From Sulfurovum sp. (lineage in GTDB: Bacteria > Campylobacterota > Campylobacteria > Campylobacterales > Sulfurovaceae): DNA of 64,000 nucleotides. The stretch is taken from the NCBI GenBank assembly GCA_002733215.1, contig NVUY01000006.1, positions 19,405-83,404 on the forward strand. Direction: 5' to 3'. Numbering within the stretch: position 1 is the stretch's first letter; every line of letters begins with the position of its first letter. Positions 54,988 through 63,885 of the stretch are shown piece by piece. A model generated the notes under the pieces. That model was not told where the DNA came from. It did no database searches and was given only the letters and a program-made list of their open reading frames with translations. The position numbers and the translations under genes were made by a program.

Positions 54988-55947
54988 ATGGATCCAATTG
55001 TAATGTTTTTTATCTTAGGTGTCGTAGGTACCTTACTAAAGATAAATGTTAAGATACCACATGCAATCTATGAGTTTTTAAGTATATTGCTACTCGTTGC
55101 CATCGGTTTAAAAGGTGGGGTTGAGTTGGCAAAACAGCCTATAGGCGGGGTGATCATAGAAGTCATGGTTGTCTTTATGATGGGTATTATTTTGCCTCTT
55201 ATTGCCTATCCTATCTTAAAGAATCTAGGTAAGATAAACAGAATTGATGCGGCTGCCATTGCAGCACACTATGGTTCAGTAAGTGTGGGTACTTATGCCG
55301 TTGCCACTTCTTATCTTGTAGCTACAGGGGTGAGTTATGAGTCACATTTGCCTCTGTTTGTGGTTGTTTTGGAAGTCCCTGCCATCTTAGTGGGTATCTT
55401 TTTGGTGAGAGGATTGAAAAGTGAACAAGAGAGTGAACACAAGGTTCAGTGGGGTAAACTGGCTCATGAGATCTTCTTAGGTAAAAGTGTCTATTTGTTA
55501 ATGGGTGCATTGACCATAGGGTACATTGCCGGACCTGACAAAATTCACACTGGAAGTGAGATCTTTAAGGCGATGTTTACCGGCGTATTGGCACTCTTTT
55601 TACTTGAGATGGGAGTCATTGCTGCCAGCCAACTTTCTGACGTTAAAAAATATGGTCTGTTCTTAATAGGATTTGGTACCATTTTCCCACTCTTCTCTTC
55701 TGTCATAGGAGCTGTTACGGGAGCAATGCTCGGATTCTCCGTAGGAGGAACCATGATCATGGCAACACTGGCTGCGAGTGCATCGTACATCGCAGTACCG
55801 GCTGCCTTTAGAATGGCTGTGCCTGAAGCGAATCCATCTATATCGATCGCGGCAGCTTTGGCAATCACTTTTCCGTTTAATGTTACTGTGGGTATCTTTA
55901 TCTACATGTGGATTGCGGAACAAATAGTACCTATCATAGGAGGATAG
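54988..55947 (+). CDS. sbtA: SbtA-type sodium-dependent bicarbonate transporter
   Basis: 319 residues, 10 TM in two inverted repeats. Signatures: FLSILLLVAIGLKGGVELAK, AIAAHYGSVSVGTYAVATSYL in the first repeat, and AASASYIAVPAAFRMAVPEANPSI in the second, which form the HCO3-/Na+ site in cyanobacterial SbtA. Supplies bicarbonate for autotrophic CO2 fixation. Followed 1 base later by its PII-like regulator. Confidence 0.93.
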   Translation: MDPIVMFFILGVVGTLLKINVKIPHAIYEFLSILLLVAIGLKGGVELAKQPIGGVIIEVMVVFMMGIILPLIAYPILKNLGKINRIDAAAIAAHYGSVSVGTYAVATSYLVATGVSYESHLPLFVVVLEVPAILVGIFLVRGLKSEQESEHKVQWGKLAHEIFLGKSVYLLMGALTIGYIAGPDKIHTGSEIFKAMFTGVLALFLLEMGVIAASQLSDVKKYGLFLIGFGTIFPLFSSVIGAVTGAMLGFSVGGTMIMATLAASASYIAVPAAFRMAVPEANPSISIAAALAITFPFNVTVGIFIYMWIAEQIVPIIGG

Positions 55948-55948
55948 T

Positions 55949-56239
55949 ATGTCACAAAATGAACAATACACTAAAGTAGTGGTTATCACCACTGAAGAAA
56001 TAATAGAACAAGAGTTAATAGAAGATCTTAATCGCTTAGGTGTAAAAGGTTATACCATTTGGGAAGTACACGGCAAAGGTGACAGAGGCATAAGAAGTTC
56101 TGATATGTTTGCCGTTGGTAATATAAGGGTAGAGATAGCTTGCAGCGATGAGATGGCTAAAGATATTAAGGCACTTGTAAACAAGAAGTATGCGAAAAAC
56201 TTTGCTATGCTTTTGTATGGATATACTATAGAAGTTTAA
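55949..56239 (+). CDS. sbtB: SbtB-like PII-family regulator
   Basis: 96 residues with a PII ferredoxin-like fold: KVVVITTEEIIEQELIEDL, VKGYTIWEVHGKGDRGIRSSD (T-loop/nucleotide region) and NIRVEIACSDEMAKDIKALV. SbtB binds adenine nucleotides including cAMP and gates SbtA. The C-terminal cysteine motif (CGPxGC) of some cyanobacterial SbtB is absent. Pairing with sbtA at a 1-base gap fixes the role. Confidence 0.88.
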   Translation: MSQNEQYTKVVVITTEEIIEQELIEDLNRLGVKGYTIWEVHGKGDRGIRSSDMFAVGNIRVEIACSDEMAKDIKALVNKKYAKNFAMLLYGYTIEV

Positions 56240-56423
56240 ACAAATAGGATAGTCGCTTAACTCCGCCTCTCCCAATTGTAATACATTTTTCTAAATACAC
56301 TTAGCAATTTAAGCAGCATATAGAGTTTCTTAATTCTTAGGAGATTATCAACCAAGGAAAGTTTCAAAACAGGAATCTATTTTGAAATGGAAAGTCATAG
56401 CACTTTTTAGATACTATAACAGT

Positions 56424-57332
56424 ATGATATTTGATACTTTAGACCAACTGCCGGAACACTTTGGGAACAAACGAAAAGCCCCTTTGGGGAAAAGATATTT
56501 TCGTTCCAACATGATGCTCAACCCTCTCAATCTCAAACACCTTAACCGTATGGATGAGAGCGATGCAGATATGATCACTCTGAATCTTGAAGATGCCATT
56601 GCTCCTTCCCGTAAAAAAGAAGCACTCTACAACATTGCACTTTTCCTCTCGCATATGGAGAATTCTAATTCTTTCATCATCGTACGTACCAACCCTTTAA
56701 ATGAAGGGGGTTCTGAAGAGATCGCTTTTCTCAATGAGTTTGGCTTTGACGCCGTGCGTGTCGCTAAGATAAAAAACCAGACAGAAATAGCCCAAGCACT
56801 TACTTTACTCTCAACAGATAAAGAGTTGCACATTTCACTGGAAACAAAAGAAGCCTTTGAAAACCTCAGTACTCTACGTATAGACGAACGTCTGACCACT
56901 GCCAACCTGGGCATTTTGGATCTGCTTACCTCTCTTGGCTTACCCCAATCCATCGTTACCTTGGAAAACCCTACGATAGACTATATTCTCTCCAAGTTTT
57001 TAGTCGATGCCAAAACAGCCGGTATCCGTCCCATCTCTTTTATGTTCCAGGAGTACAATGATACAGAGACCTTCAAATCCTGGTGCGAGAGAGAAAAGAT
57101 GATGGGCTTTGAAGGTAAAGCCTGTATGGGTCCCAAGCAGGTTCAGATCGCCAATGACATTTTTAGTATTAATAAATATGAACTAGAGAGAGCCCGGCAT
57201 ATCAAAGAGATCTTTGAAGCAAATGCAGCCAAAGGGATCAATGGCTTTATGGATGACAAATACGGATTCATAGATGAACCTATCTATCGAGACAGCCTAT
57301 TGATACTAAATAATATACAAGGGAAAAAATGA
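56424..57332 (+). CDS. HpcH/HpaI aldolase/citrate lyase (CitE-like) family protein
   Basis: 302 residues from the ATG at 56424; a TTG at 56382 with AGGA upstream would add 14 residues and cannot be excluded, as neither start is ideal. KRYFRSNMMLNP, ADMITLNLEDAIAPSRKKEA (metal-binding E/D), IIVRTNPLNEGG and HISLETKEAFENL match CitE-like lyases of the TIM-barrel CoA-acid class. Could act on malyl-CoA, citramalyl-CoA or citryl-CoA. No acyl-carrier or CoA-transferase partner genes are nearby, so it is not part of a citrate lyase complex. Confidence 0.8.
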   Translation: MIFDTLDQLPEHFGNKRKAPLGKRYFRSNMMLNPLNLKHLNRMDESDADMITLNLEDAIAPSRKKEALYNIALFLSHMENSNSFIIVRTNPLNEGGSEEIAFLNEFGFDAVRVAKIKNQTEIAQALTLLSTDKELHISLETKEAFENLSTLRIDERLTTANLGILDLLTSLGLPQSIVTLENPTIDYILSKFLVDAKTAGIRPISFMFQEYNDTETFKSWCEREKMMGFEGKACMGPKQVQIANDIFSINKYELERARHIKEIFEANAAKGINGFMDDKYGFIDEPIYRDSLLILNNIQGKK

Positions 57333-58315
57333 ACATAATTAAATTACTACTACTCATCACTTTTATACCATTCATCCTAATGGCCAATGATGACAGACCA
57401 CCCATCTCCTACAACTTTTTAGCCAAAAAAGAGGTGCAAAAGTTTGTCAACATGATGGTGAAAAAGTACCATTTCAAAAGAAACTATATGAGAGCAGTAC
57501 TCAACCATGCAAAGCTCGATCGTGATACCTTAGCGAGGTACTCTGGGAAATATAAGGTAGGGAGTACCAATGGTCCATGGGAACGTTACAAAGCACATGT
57601 ACTTAATAAAGACAGCTTGAGAAAAGCAAAAAAGTTTAAGAAGCAGTACTATAAAACCTTGAAAAGAGCAGAAAAAACTTACCGTGTTGACATGGATTAT
57701 ATCATCGGTTTTATGGGTGTAGAGAGTAAGTTTGGCGAGTATACGGGAGACTATAATGTTTTAGATGCCCTCGCAACGCTAGCCTTCCACCCCAACCGCA
57801 TGCAAAAGTTTTTCAAAGCTGAGTTTAAACACCTCTTTCTACTTTCACGAGAAAAAGGCTATAAGATCACAGAACTTGAAGGCTCATTTGCAGGTGCAAT
57901 GGGATGTGTACAACAAGTACCGTCCATGGCACGAAAACATAAAGCAGACTTTAACAAAGATGGCATTAGTGATCCTTGGGATGTAGAAGACTGCATAGGG
58001 TCAATCGCTAAGTTTATGCACAAGAACAAATGGAGGAATAGACATGTGGTGGCTGTAGCTACCAGCTTCAAAGGAAAACGTTTCAAAAAGCTCAAAACAA
58101 GCCATAGACGTACACTTTCAACCAAGACCATCTACAGAGCCGGGATCAAGCCTTTAAAGCCGTTTAATGAATCTAAAGCCTATCTTTTGAAGACCCGCAA
58201 CACCACACATGATGATATCTATATGGGAGGAAAGAACTTCAGGGTACTAACACGCTACAACAATTCAACTTCATACGGCGTGGCCATACATCTCATTGCA
58301 CAGTCGGTTAAATAA
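57329..58315 (+). CDS. mltB: MltB-type lytic murein transglycosylase
   Basis: 328 residues with a signal peptide (LLLLITFIPFILMA). The catalytic Glu is in IIGFMGVESKFGEYTGDYNV; LDALATLAFHPNRM, FAGAMGCVQQVPSMARKHKADFNKDG and DPWDVEDCIGSIAKFM are the remaining SLT_2/MltB blocks. Cleaves peptidoglycan glycan strands to 1,6-anhydro ends. Its ATG overlaps the CitE-like stop by 4 bases. Confidence 0.92.
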   Translation: MNIIKLLLLITFIPFILMANDDRPPISYNFLAKKEVQKFVNMMVKKYHFKRNYMRAVLNHAKLDRDTLARYSGKYKVGSTNGPWERYKAHVLNKDSLRKAKKFKKQYYKTLKRAEKTYRVDMDYIIGFMGVESKFGEYTGDYNVLDALATLAFHPNRMQKFFKAEFKHLFLLSREKGYKITELEGSFAGAMGCVQQVPSMARKHKADFNKDGISDPWDVEDCIGSIAKFMHKNKWRNRHVVAVATSFKGKRFKKLKTSHRRTLSTKTIYRAGIKPLKPFNESKAYLLKTRNTTHDDIYMGGKNFRVLTRYNNSTSYGVAIHLIAQSVK

Positions 58316-58338
58316 AGGCACCTCCTCAGCACATTAAA

Positions 58339-60249
58339 TTAAGCGTCTTGGGGATGGGACTTCAGTCCCATAAAACGGGACTGAAGTCCCGTCTCCGTAA
58401 GATACTTCTCTTTGAAGGCATCTTGGTGAAGTGCCTCTTCGAAGTAGAATCCTTGACATACATCACAATTCTGTTTCATTAAAAAATCAAGCTGTTCAGG
58501 CGTTTCAATCCCCTCTGCCACCACAGTTAAATTAAAATTCTTTGCTACAGTGATGATCGTAGAGATCATACTTTTACTTTTCTTACTCTCATCCAGGTGT
58601 AAAATAAATGATCTATCGATCTTCACTTCATCGATGGGTAACTCTCTTAGGTAACTTAAAGAAGAGTATCCTGTACCAAAGTCATCTATGGAAAATGATA
58701 TACCCAGTGCCTTTAACGCATTCATCGTTACAACAACTTTAGATATATCTTCAGCAAAGACATGTTCGGTGATCTCAAAAATTATTTTTTGCTCCGGATT
58801 TTTGAGTGGGAGACCATAGATCTTCATCAACGCTCCAACATTTTCTATAAATTTCTCGTTTAGCAGTTGCCGCATACTGACATTGATCGAAAAACTTTGA
58901 AGGATCCTGCCTTTTTCATTCCAACCTTGCAATACTTCAAATGTCTCTTTGAGTATATAATACCCTAACTCGATGATCAAGCCCGTATTTTCGGAGATGG
59001 GTATGAACTCCGCTGGAGAAAGGTTGCCTAAGTCATTATCCTTCCATCTGGCTAAGGCTTCACAGCCTATGATCTGTTCATTTTTATCAAATTGCGGCTG
59101 ATAATATACTTCTATTTTCTTCTCATTAATCGCATGATAGAGTTTTTGTTCTATCAGGAGATGCCTTTCCACTCTCTCTGCCAGATCTTTGTTAAATACG
59201 ATCACACCATCACGTCCCTGAGCTTTTGCCTCATACAGTGCAATATCTACTTCTTTAATGAAATTTGTACCGTATAAAGAGCTAGTATTCAATTGATGCA
59301 CACCTATACTTGCTGAGATATACAAATGATGTTTATCTATGATATACGGAGACCTGATCATTTCAAGTACCCCTGTAGCAAAGTCATAAGCAGACTGATC
59401 TGTAAGTGTCTTTGCTGTATGTAAATCTTTACTCACAAGGATGAACTCATCACCGCCTAAACGTGCCAGCATATGTGTTTGATTCACATAACGATCAAGA
59501 CGTCTGCTAACTTCTATCAACAATTTATCACCTACATCATGCCCCAAAGAATCATTGATCGTTTTAAAATGGTCCAGGTCAATGAGAAAAAGGTAGGCCG
59601 GTTCACTTCTTTCATGGAGTCTCTCCTGTAAAGATTCCATATATTCCATAAAATATCGTCTGTTATAAAGCCCGGTCAGGACATCATGCTGTGCTTGATA
59701 GTAATTGTCCTGAAGCAATCTGTTTGTATTGTAGGAAGCATAAAGCAACACAGATACAAAGACAAGAGAGAAGATGGAAAGCACATAACCGTACCAGGTA
59801 TCAATAAAGAAAAAATAAAGTGATAAGGGTAACATCAGGGTTAACAAAATAGGGACAAATAATTTTTTATCAGATACCAGTAAGGCAGAAGCTACCACAG
59901 AAGCACCCAGTTGCGTAAAAATAGCTATATAATGCAGGTTATATTCATCATGACCTATATAGAGTACAAAGATGACTGTCCAGGAAGAAAAAATAATATA
60001 CATGAACCACGTCAGCTTTGTATACCAGCGCCTTAACTGCTCTTCAGTCATTTTATGCGCTGCAAAATCTTTATACAGATACCATCCGTACAGTGAAGCG
60101 AGTATTAAAGAAATATACCACAAGACTGCAGGCAAAAGCACATCAAATACCCAGCCAAAAATAACATACACAAATCCGGGGATAAGTGAAAGCCCTATCA
60201 TCAAGAGTATCTGTTTTTGTAAAAATGTATAATATTTTTGCTGTTTCAT
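58339..60249 (-). CDS. Membrane GGDEF/EAL protein (cyclic di-GMP turnover)
   Basis: 636 residues. Six TM in residues ~10-180 with no recognised sensor fold, then GGDEF (DVLTGLYNRRYFMEYM ... RLGGDEFILVSKD, intact) and EAL (CEALARWKD, then ISFSIDDFGTGYSSLSYL and IDRSFI), both with catalytic residues, so cyclase and phosphodiesterase activity are possible. The C-terminal ~18 codons (GLQSRFMGLKSHPQDA) are encoded by a palindromic repeat (58355-58391). There is no ribosome site; TATAAT (60256-60261) is 7 bases from the ATG, so the mRNA may be leaderless. Confidence 0.9.
   Translation of the reverse strand: MKQQKYYTFLQKQILLMIGLSLIPGFVYVIFGWVFDVLLPAVLWYISLILASLYGWYLYKDFAAHKMTEEQLRRWYTKLTWFMYIIFSSWTVIFVLYIGHDEYNLHYIAIFTQLGASVVASALLVSDKKLFVPILLTLMLPLSLYFFFIDTWYGYVLSIFSLVFVSVLLYASYNTNRLLQDNYYQAQHDVLTGLYNRRYFMEYMESLQERLHERSEPAYLFLIDLDHFKTINDSLGHDVGDKLLIEVSRRLDRYVNQTHMLARLGGDEFILVSKDLHTAKTLTDQSAYDFATGVLEMIRSPYIIDKHHLYISASIGVHQLNTSSLYGTNFIKEVDIALYEAKAQGRDGVIVFNKDLAERVERHLLIEQKLYHAINEKKIEVYYQPQFDKNEQIIGCEALARWKDNDLGNLSPAEFIPISENTGLIIELGYYILKETFEVLQGWNEKGRILQSFSINVSMRQLLNEKFIENVGALMKIYGLPLKNPEQKIIFEITEHVFAEDISKVVVTMNALKALGISFSIDDFGTGYSSLSYLRELPIDEVKIDRSFILHLDESKKSKSMISTIITVAKNFNLTVVAEGIETPEQLDFLMKQNCDVCQGFYFEEALHQDAFKEKYLTETGLQSRFMGLKSHPQDA
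58355..58391. repeat. REP-like palindromic element inside the 3' end of a coding region
   Basis: GGGACTTCAGTCCC (58356-58369), 7 bases, GGGACTGAAGTCCC (58377-58390). Each arm is self-complementary around two bases, and the arms are inverted copies of each other (14-bp stem). The same arm recurs at 63925-63938. Confidence 0.85.
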
Positions 60250-60255
60250 GATTAA

Positions 60256-60283
60256 ATTATAGTGTAACTCCCAATAGTTGCAA
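60256..60283 (-). promoter_or_regulatory. Candidate promoter of GGDEF/EAL gene
   Basis: Minus strand TTGCAA (60278-60283), 16-base spacer, TATAAT (60256-60261). The start site would fall at or next to the ATG at 60249. A second TATAAT lies at 60288-60293. Confidence 0.4.
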
Positions 60284-60295
60284 AGCTATTATACT

Positions 60296-60670
60296 CTAAT
60301 CTTCAAAAATAATAATATCATAAGAACTTTTAGTCACCAATGCTTTGCTGACATGTACAGAACCGTTACGGTTTATTTTAGAGAGTTCTTCACGTAAGAG
60401 ATCGATCTCTGACTGCATCCCATCTATCTGTTCTTTGAGTTGCAGTACGATATCTACACCCGCAAGGTTCACACCAAGTTGGCGGGTTAACCTCAAAATG
60501 AGTTTCATACGTTCGATATCACGCTGGGAGTAAAGACGCATACGTCCCTGTGTACGTGAAGGCTGAACCAATCCTTCACGTTCATACTGTCTGAGTGTCT
60601 GGGGATGTATATCCAGCATGGTAGCTACTACGGAAATAAGGTAGACGGGTTCATCGAAACTATGCATCAC
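60296..60670 (-). CDS. hspR: HspR-like MerR-family heat-shock repressor
   Basis: 124 residues. MerR-type HTH: PVYLISVVATMLDIHPQTLRQYEREGLVQPSR, then the wing RMRLYSQRDIERMKLILRL and a coiled coil (QLKEQIDGMQSEIDLLREEL). The HPQTLRxYExxGLxxPxRT signature is that of HspR. Directly downstream of cbpA, the same gene order as the cbpA-hspR operon of Helicobacter pylori, where HspR with DnaK-type partners represses chaperone operons. Autoregulation is likely. Confidence 0.9.
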   Translation of the reverse strand: MMHSFDEPVYLISVVATMLDIHPQTLRQYEREGLVQPSRTQGRMRLYSQRDIERMKLILRLTRQLGVNLAGVDIVLQLKEQIDGMQSEIDLLREELSKINRNGSVHVSKALVTKSSYDIIIFED

Positions 60671-60700
60671 TGATCCTTTAAAGTTTGTTATATTTTCTTT

Positions 60701-61549
60701 TTACAGTTTTTCTTCTAACACTTTCTTCACTTCATCATCCAAGGTGTCCACATCTGGCAAAACCACATTTGCCACAAGATACAGATCACCTCTCAAGGCA
60801 GTTTTTCTATCTGCAACACCTTTACCTTTAAGTCTGAATTTCTGACCATTTTTAGTGTTTTGGGGTACTTTTAGTGAAACTTCTTTTTCCGGTGTCGCTA
60901 TGGCTATCTTCCCGCCGAACAGTGCTTCCTTCAAAGGGACTTCAAATGTTTTATAAAGGTTGTCACCTTTTCTTTCATACTCATCTGAGGAGGCGACCTC
61001 TACCTGTATAAGAAGATCTCCTGCCTGCCCCTGGTACTGCTTGCCTTTGCCGCGTACACGCATGGTTTCGCCAGATTTGATCCCTGCAGGGATCTTGATA
61101 TCAAAGCTTTGACCGTTAGCAGATACATTGTGTTTTCCACCGTTTACAGAGACCATGAACGGTACTGTGATACGTGCCTGCATATCGAGATCCGGACCGC
61201 CAAAGCCGCCGAAACCGCCTCTTGCACCACCAAAGCCTCCTCCACCGCCACCACCGAACATTTGTCTGAGTATCTCATCGAGGTCTACGCCTCCGCCCTG
61301 TCCCTGTGCAAAGTCATGGAAGTTCTGTCCGCCGAACATTTGATCACCATACTGGTCATATTGTGCTTTTTTATCTGTATCAGAGAGTACTTCATACGCA
61401 GCATTTATCTCTTTAAACTTATCGACTGCACTCTCATCTTTGTTAATATCTGGGTGGTATTTTCTTGCTAATTTTCTGTAAGATTTTTTAATTTCCTCAG
61501 CAGAGGCATTTTCGCTCACACCAAGGGTTTCATATAAACTTTTTGACAT
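60701..61549 (-). CDS. cbpA: CbpA-type DnaJ co-chaperone
   Basis: 282 residues: J domain (residues 1-65, with KYHPDINKD giving the HPD motif), Gly/Phe-rich linker (about 78-120), then two C-terminal substrate-binding domains ([41 protein letters not shown]). No CxxCxGxG zinc repeats, so it is CbpA/DnaJ class B. Stimulates DnaK ATPase. Promoter with 12-14 base palindrome in the leader; hspR follows after 30 bases. Confidence 0.93.
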   Translation of the reverse strand: MSKSLYETLGVSENASAEEIKKSYRKLARKYHPDINKDESAVDKFKEINAAYEVLSDTDKKAQYDQYGDQMFGGQNFHDFAQGQGGGVDLDEILRQMFGGGGGGGFGGARGGFGGFGGPDLDMQARITVPFMVSVNGGKHNVSANGQSFDIKIPAGIKSGETMRVRGKGKQYQGQAGDLLIQVEVASSDEYERKGDNLYKTFEVPLKEALFGGKIAIATPEKEVSLKVPQNTKNGQKFRLKGKGVADRKTALRGDLYLVANVVLPDVDTLDDEVKKVLEEKL

Positions 61550-61569
61550 TTAATTTCCTGAAATAATTT

Positions 61570-61583
61570 TAGGGCATGCCCTA
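61570..61583. promoter_or_regulatory. 14-bp perfect palindrome in the cbpA-hspR leader
   Basis: TAGGGCATGCCCTA lies between the promoter and the cbpA ATG. It is not the HspR HAIR consensus (CTTGAGT-N7-ACTCAAG). Possible operator of a dimeric regulator, or an mRNA hairpin. Confidence 0.5.
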
Positions 61584-61602
61584 CTTCTTTAATATTTAAG
61601 AG

Positions 61603-61632
61603 ATTATATCAGAATAGTTTAGTCTATGTCAA
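61603..61632 (-). promoter_or_regulatory. Sigma-70 promoter of cbpA-hspR
   Basis: Minus strand TTGACA (61627-61632), 18-base spacer, TATAAT (61603-61608): both hexamers are consensus. Leader of about 45-50 bases to the ATG at 61549. Confidence 0.75.
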
Positions 61633-61660
61633 TCAAGTTAGGAAAAATTTGAATAAATAT

Positions 61661-62056
61661 TTATTGATTATAGGGGACTGTTTTATAGCCTTCATGTATC
61701 ATTTTCATAATGCCACCCTTAAGGTTGATCACTTTATAATTTAATTTATCTGATAAGAATTCAGCCACCATACCAGTACGACTCCCTACTCTACATATGA
61801 GTGCAAACTGCTCATCTTTCTTTACAAGCATATTTAATTGTCTCAAAAAACTCTCTACAGAAAAATCTCCCTGCTCATTAAAGAACATGATCGTATAAGA
61901 ACCTTTGACTATACCCGTCTCTTTCCACTCTGCAGGCGTACGTATATCTATAATTTTTATATTTTTATCAGCAAACTGAGGTGTTGCCCACACTTGCTGT
62001 AACTCTGCCATCAAAGCGCTTGCCGTGATCAATAATCCAAATAGTATTTTTTTCAT
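61661..62056 (-). CDS. Exported single-domain rhodanese
   Basis: 131 residues from the ATG at 62056 (AAAGGA 7 bases before); an in-frame GTG/TTG-type codon at 62080 is unlikely as it would precede the signal peptide KKILFGLLITASALMA. Rhodanese domain: IKIIDIRTPAEWKETGIV, active-site loop LICRVGSRT (Cys-Arg-Val-Gly-Ser-Arg), VINLKGGIMKMIHEGYK. Periplasmic sulfurtransferase. The second exported rhodanese in the window. Monocistronic. Confidence 0.87.
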   Translation of the reverse strand: MKKILFGLLITASALMAELQQVWATPQFADKNIKIIDIRTPAEWKETGIVKGSYTIMFFNEQGDFSVESFLRQLNMLVKKDEQFALICRVGSRTGMVAEFLSDKLNYKVINLKGGIMKMIHEGYKTVPYNQ

Positions 62057-62163
62057 TCTATATCCTTTTGACTCTAACACTTATAATAGTCAGAATTATA
62101 CCTAATAATAGTAAATACACTATTGACTAAAGATACTTGAATTACCTTGAGAAAAGTTGAATC

Positions 62164-63513
62164 TTATACTTTATGCTCATTATAGCTTCCCTCTATTATT
62201 TTTTGAGCTGGTGAGGATCTTAAAAAAAGTACTGCCATCAGGAAGGCAAAGAATTCTGAAAATGGAATAGCCAGGTAGATACCCATATCTCCAAGGAAAA
62301 TGGGCAGTACGACTATGAAAAACACCGGGAATACCAGGCTCCTTGAAAAAGCGATCGTTGCGGAAGGCAAAGGTTTGTGCATGGCTGTAAAGTAGGCAGA
62401 GATGACCATGTTGGAACCATTGAAGAGAAATGCAGGCCAGACAAAAGAGAGAAAGACAAGGATGATTGCCATGGCACTCTGATCTTTCTGCTCAAGGAAC
62501 ATATCGATGATCATCTCCGGCATGATCAACACAATGGCAGAGAGAGAAACACCTACAAACAGAACAGAGATAAAAGCATATTTCAAGAAAAGTACAACCC
62601 TTTCAGGTTTTTTGGCACCAAAGTTCTTGCTGATGATCGGCGTGAGAGAATCGGAGATGCCAAAAGAGACCATAATGGAGATCCATAAAATGTAGTTCAC
62701 CACTGTGTAGGCAGCTACCCCGTCCACAGAAAAGTTTTTGATCATAATGTAGTTGAAGATGACCGTGGTGATACCAATGGAAGTTTCATTGACAAATTCA
62801 GAGGCACCGTTGCTGCCTGCTTTAATGATGGACATCCATGAACCCGTAAGCTTGACAAAGTGAATGCTGGTTTTTTTGGAAAAGAAATGGGGAAGCAGTA
62901 CGATAAGGAGTGCCACCTGAGAGAGTCCTGTCGCCAATGCCGCACCAACAATACCCTGTTCCAGATAAACGATCATAAACCAGTCCAAAAAAACATTGAC
63001 AAGTGCCGAGAACAGCAGTGCCCCAAAGGCCAAAATAGGTCTGCTATCTATTTTGACAAAATAATCGAGCACGATACCGATCATGAGAAAAGGTATGAAA
63101 ATCAGTATGTACTGTAGGTACTCTATGGAGAGTGTTACAAGCTCTTCTGTGGCACCGAACCATTCCAAAATGGTCTGCATATTGAGGTAAAGCACCGAGG
63201 TGAGGGAAATACTGATGACCAACATGGCTATGAAAGTTTTTGTGAACATCATAGAAGCACTTTTGCTATCGCCTTCTGCCATGAGTTTACCGCTGATGAC
63301 GGAGCTTCCTATGGAGAGCATGAGTGCCAGACCAAAAAGCAGGGAGAAAAGGGGAATGGACATGTTAATGGCAGCCAGTCCGGAGGCACCCACATAGTTA
63401 CCGACAAAAAAGCCGTCTACGACAGAGGCAGAGGAGATCGCGAGCATTCCAAGTACGGCAGGCAGAGCATACTGTATAAATATTTTTAGGGGATTATCTT
63501 TTATGACGTCCAT
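62164..63513 (-). CDS. MATE family multidrug/cation efflux transporter
   Basis: 449 residues, 12 TM, ATG at 63513 (MDVIKDNPLKIFIQYALP), an upstream in-frame codon at 63546 is less likely. LPAVLGMLAISSASVVDGFFVGNYVGASGLAAINMSIP in the first repeat and the matching VDGVAAYTVVNYILWISIMVSFGISDSLTPIISKNFGAKK in the second repeat are the twin MATE halves. Na+- or H+-coupled drug export at the inner membrane. Ends next to the repeat-rich decayed region. Confidence 0.9.
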   Translation of the reverse strand: MDVIKDNPLKIFIQYALPAVLGMLAISSASVVDGFFVGNYVGASGLAAINMSIPLFSLLFGLALMLSIGSSVISGKLMAEGDSKSASMMFTKTFIAMLVISISLTSVLYLNMQTILEWFGATEELVTLSIEYLQYILIFIPFLMIGIVLDYFVKIDSRPILAFGALLFSALVNVFLDWFMIVYLEQGIVGAALATGLSQVALLIVLLPHFFSKKTSIHFVKLTGSWMSIIKAGSNGASEFVNETSIGITTVIFNYIMIKNFSVDGVAAYTVVNYILWISIMVSFGISDSLTPIISKNFGAKKPERVVLFLKYAFISVLFVGVSLSAIVLIMPEMIIDMFLEQKDQSAMAIILVFLSFVWPAFLFNGSNMVISAYFTAMHKPLPSATIAFSRSLVFPVFFIVVLPIFLGDMGIYLAIPFSEFFAFLMAVLFLRSSPAQKIIEGSYNEHKV

Positions 63514-63649
63514 GGTCTCTCTCTTTATTGTGTTGCATTTCAACATTTGATTTTATCTATATTATAGACTATTTGAAAAAAAAACAATAGGGCAGATTGA
63601 AAAAATCTTTTTCTCGATCTGCCTAATCAATGAAGGGGTGTGGACGGAC

Positions 63650-63793
63650 TTAAGGCAAGATATGCCAATGGGAATGCAGATCGTAGGTAAACCCTACTCT
63701 GAAATGAAAGTCTTCCAAATTGTCCATGCTTATGAAAGCATAGCACCTAAGCTTTACAGAGGAAAACAATTCCCTGATTTTAGGAAAGCATAG
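63650..63793 (+). pseudogene. Amidase C-terminal remnant
   Basis: In frame from about 63650 to the TAG at 63791 the plus strand reads LRQDMPMGMQIVGKPYSEMK, then VFQIVHAYESIAPKLYRGK and QFPDFRKA. This is the C-terminal end of an amidase-signature enzyme (usual LPMGMQIVGxxxxE...AYE...). Upstream in-frame codons (from about 63560) are open but show no amidase similarity, and the rest of the gene, with the Ser-Ser-Lys triad, is absent. A minus-strand open frame across the same bases is its shadow. Confidence 0.75.
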
Positions 63794-63810
63794 GAAACTT
63801 TGCCCTTGTT

Positions 63811-63827
63811 CCCACGTTGTTCGTGGG
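63811..63827. repeat. Short palindrome CCCACG-N5-CGTGGG
   Basis: CCCACG (63811-63816), TTGTT, CGTGGG (63822-63827), within TTGTTCCCACG...CGTGGGGATGGATTC. It resembles the dispersed 'GTTCCCACG...CGTGGGAATG' palindromes found between genes in many genomes. Confidence 0.5.
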
Positions 63828-63885
63828 GATGGATTCTCTAACACATGGCAGGAAAACAAGAAAAGGTTAGAACCGTAGGGGGGCG

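Noticed and set aside
61549..61660. HspR HAIR operator (CTTGAGT-N7-ACTCAAG) expected upstream of cbpA
   Set aside because: Looked for it and did not find a match; only a different palindrome is present.
63650..63859. 69-codon minus-strand frame near the right end
   Set aside because: Shadow of the amidase remnant on the plus strand.
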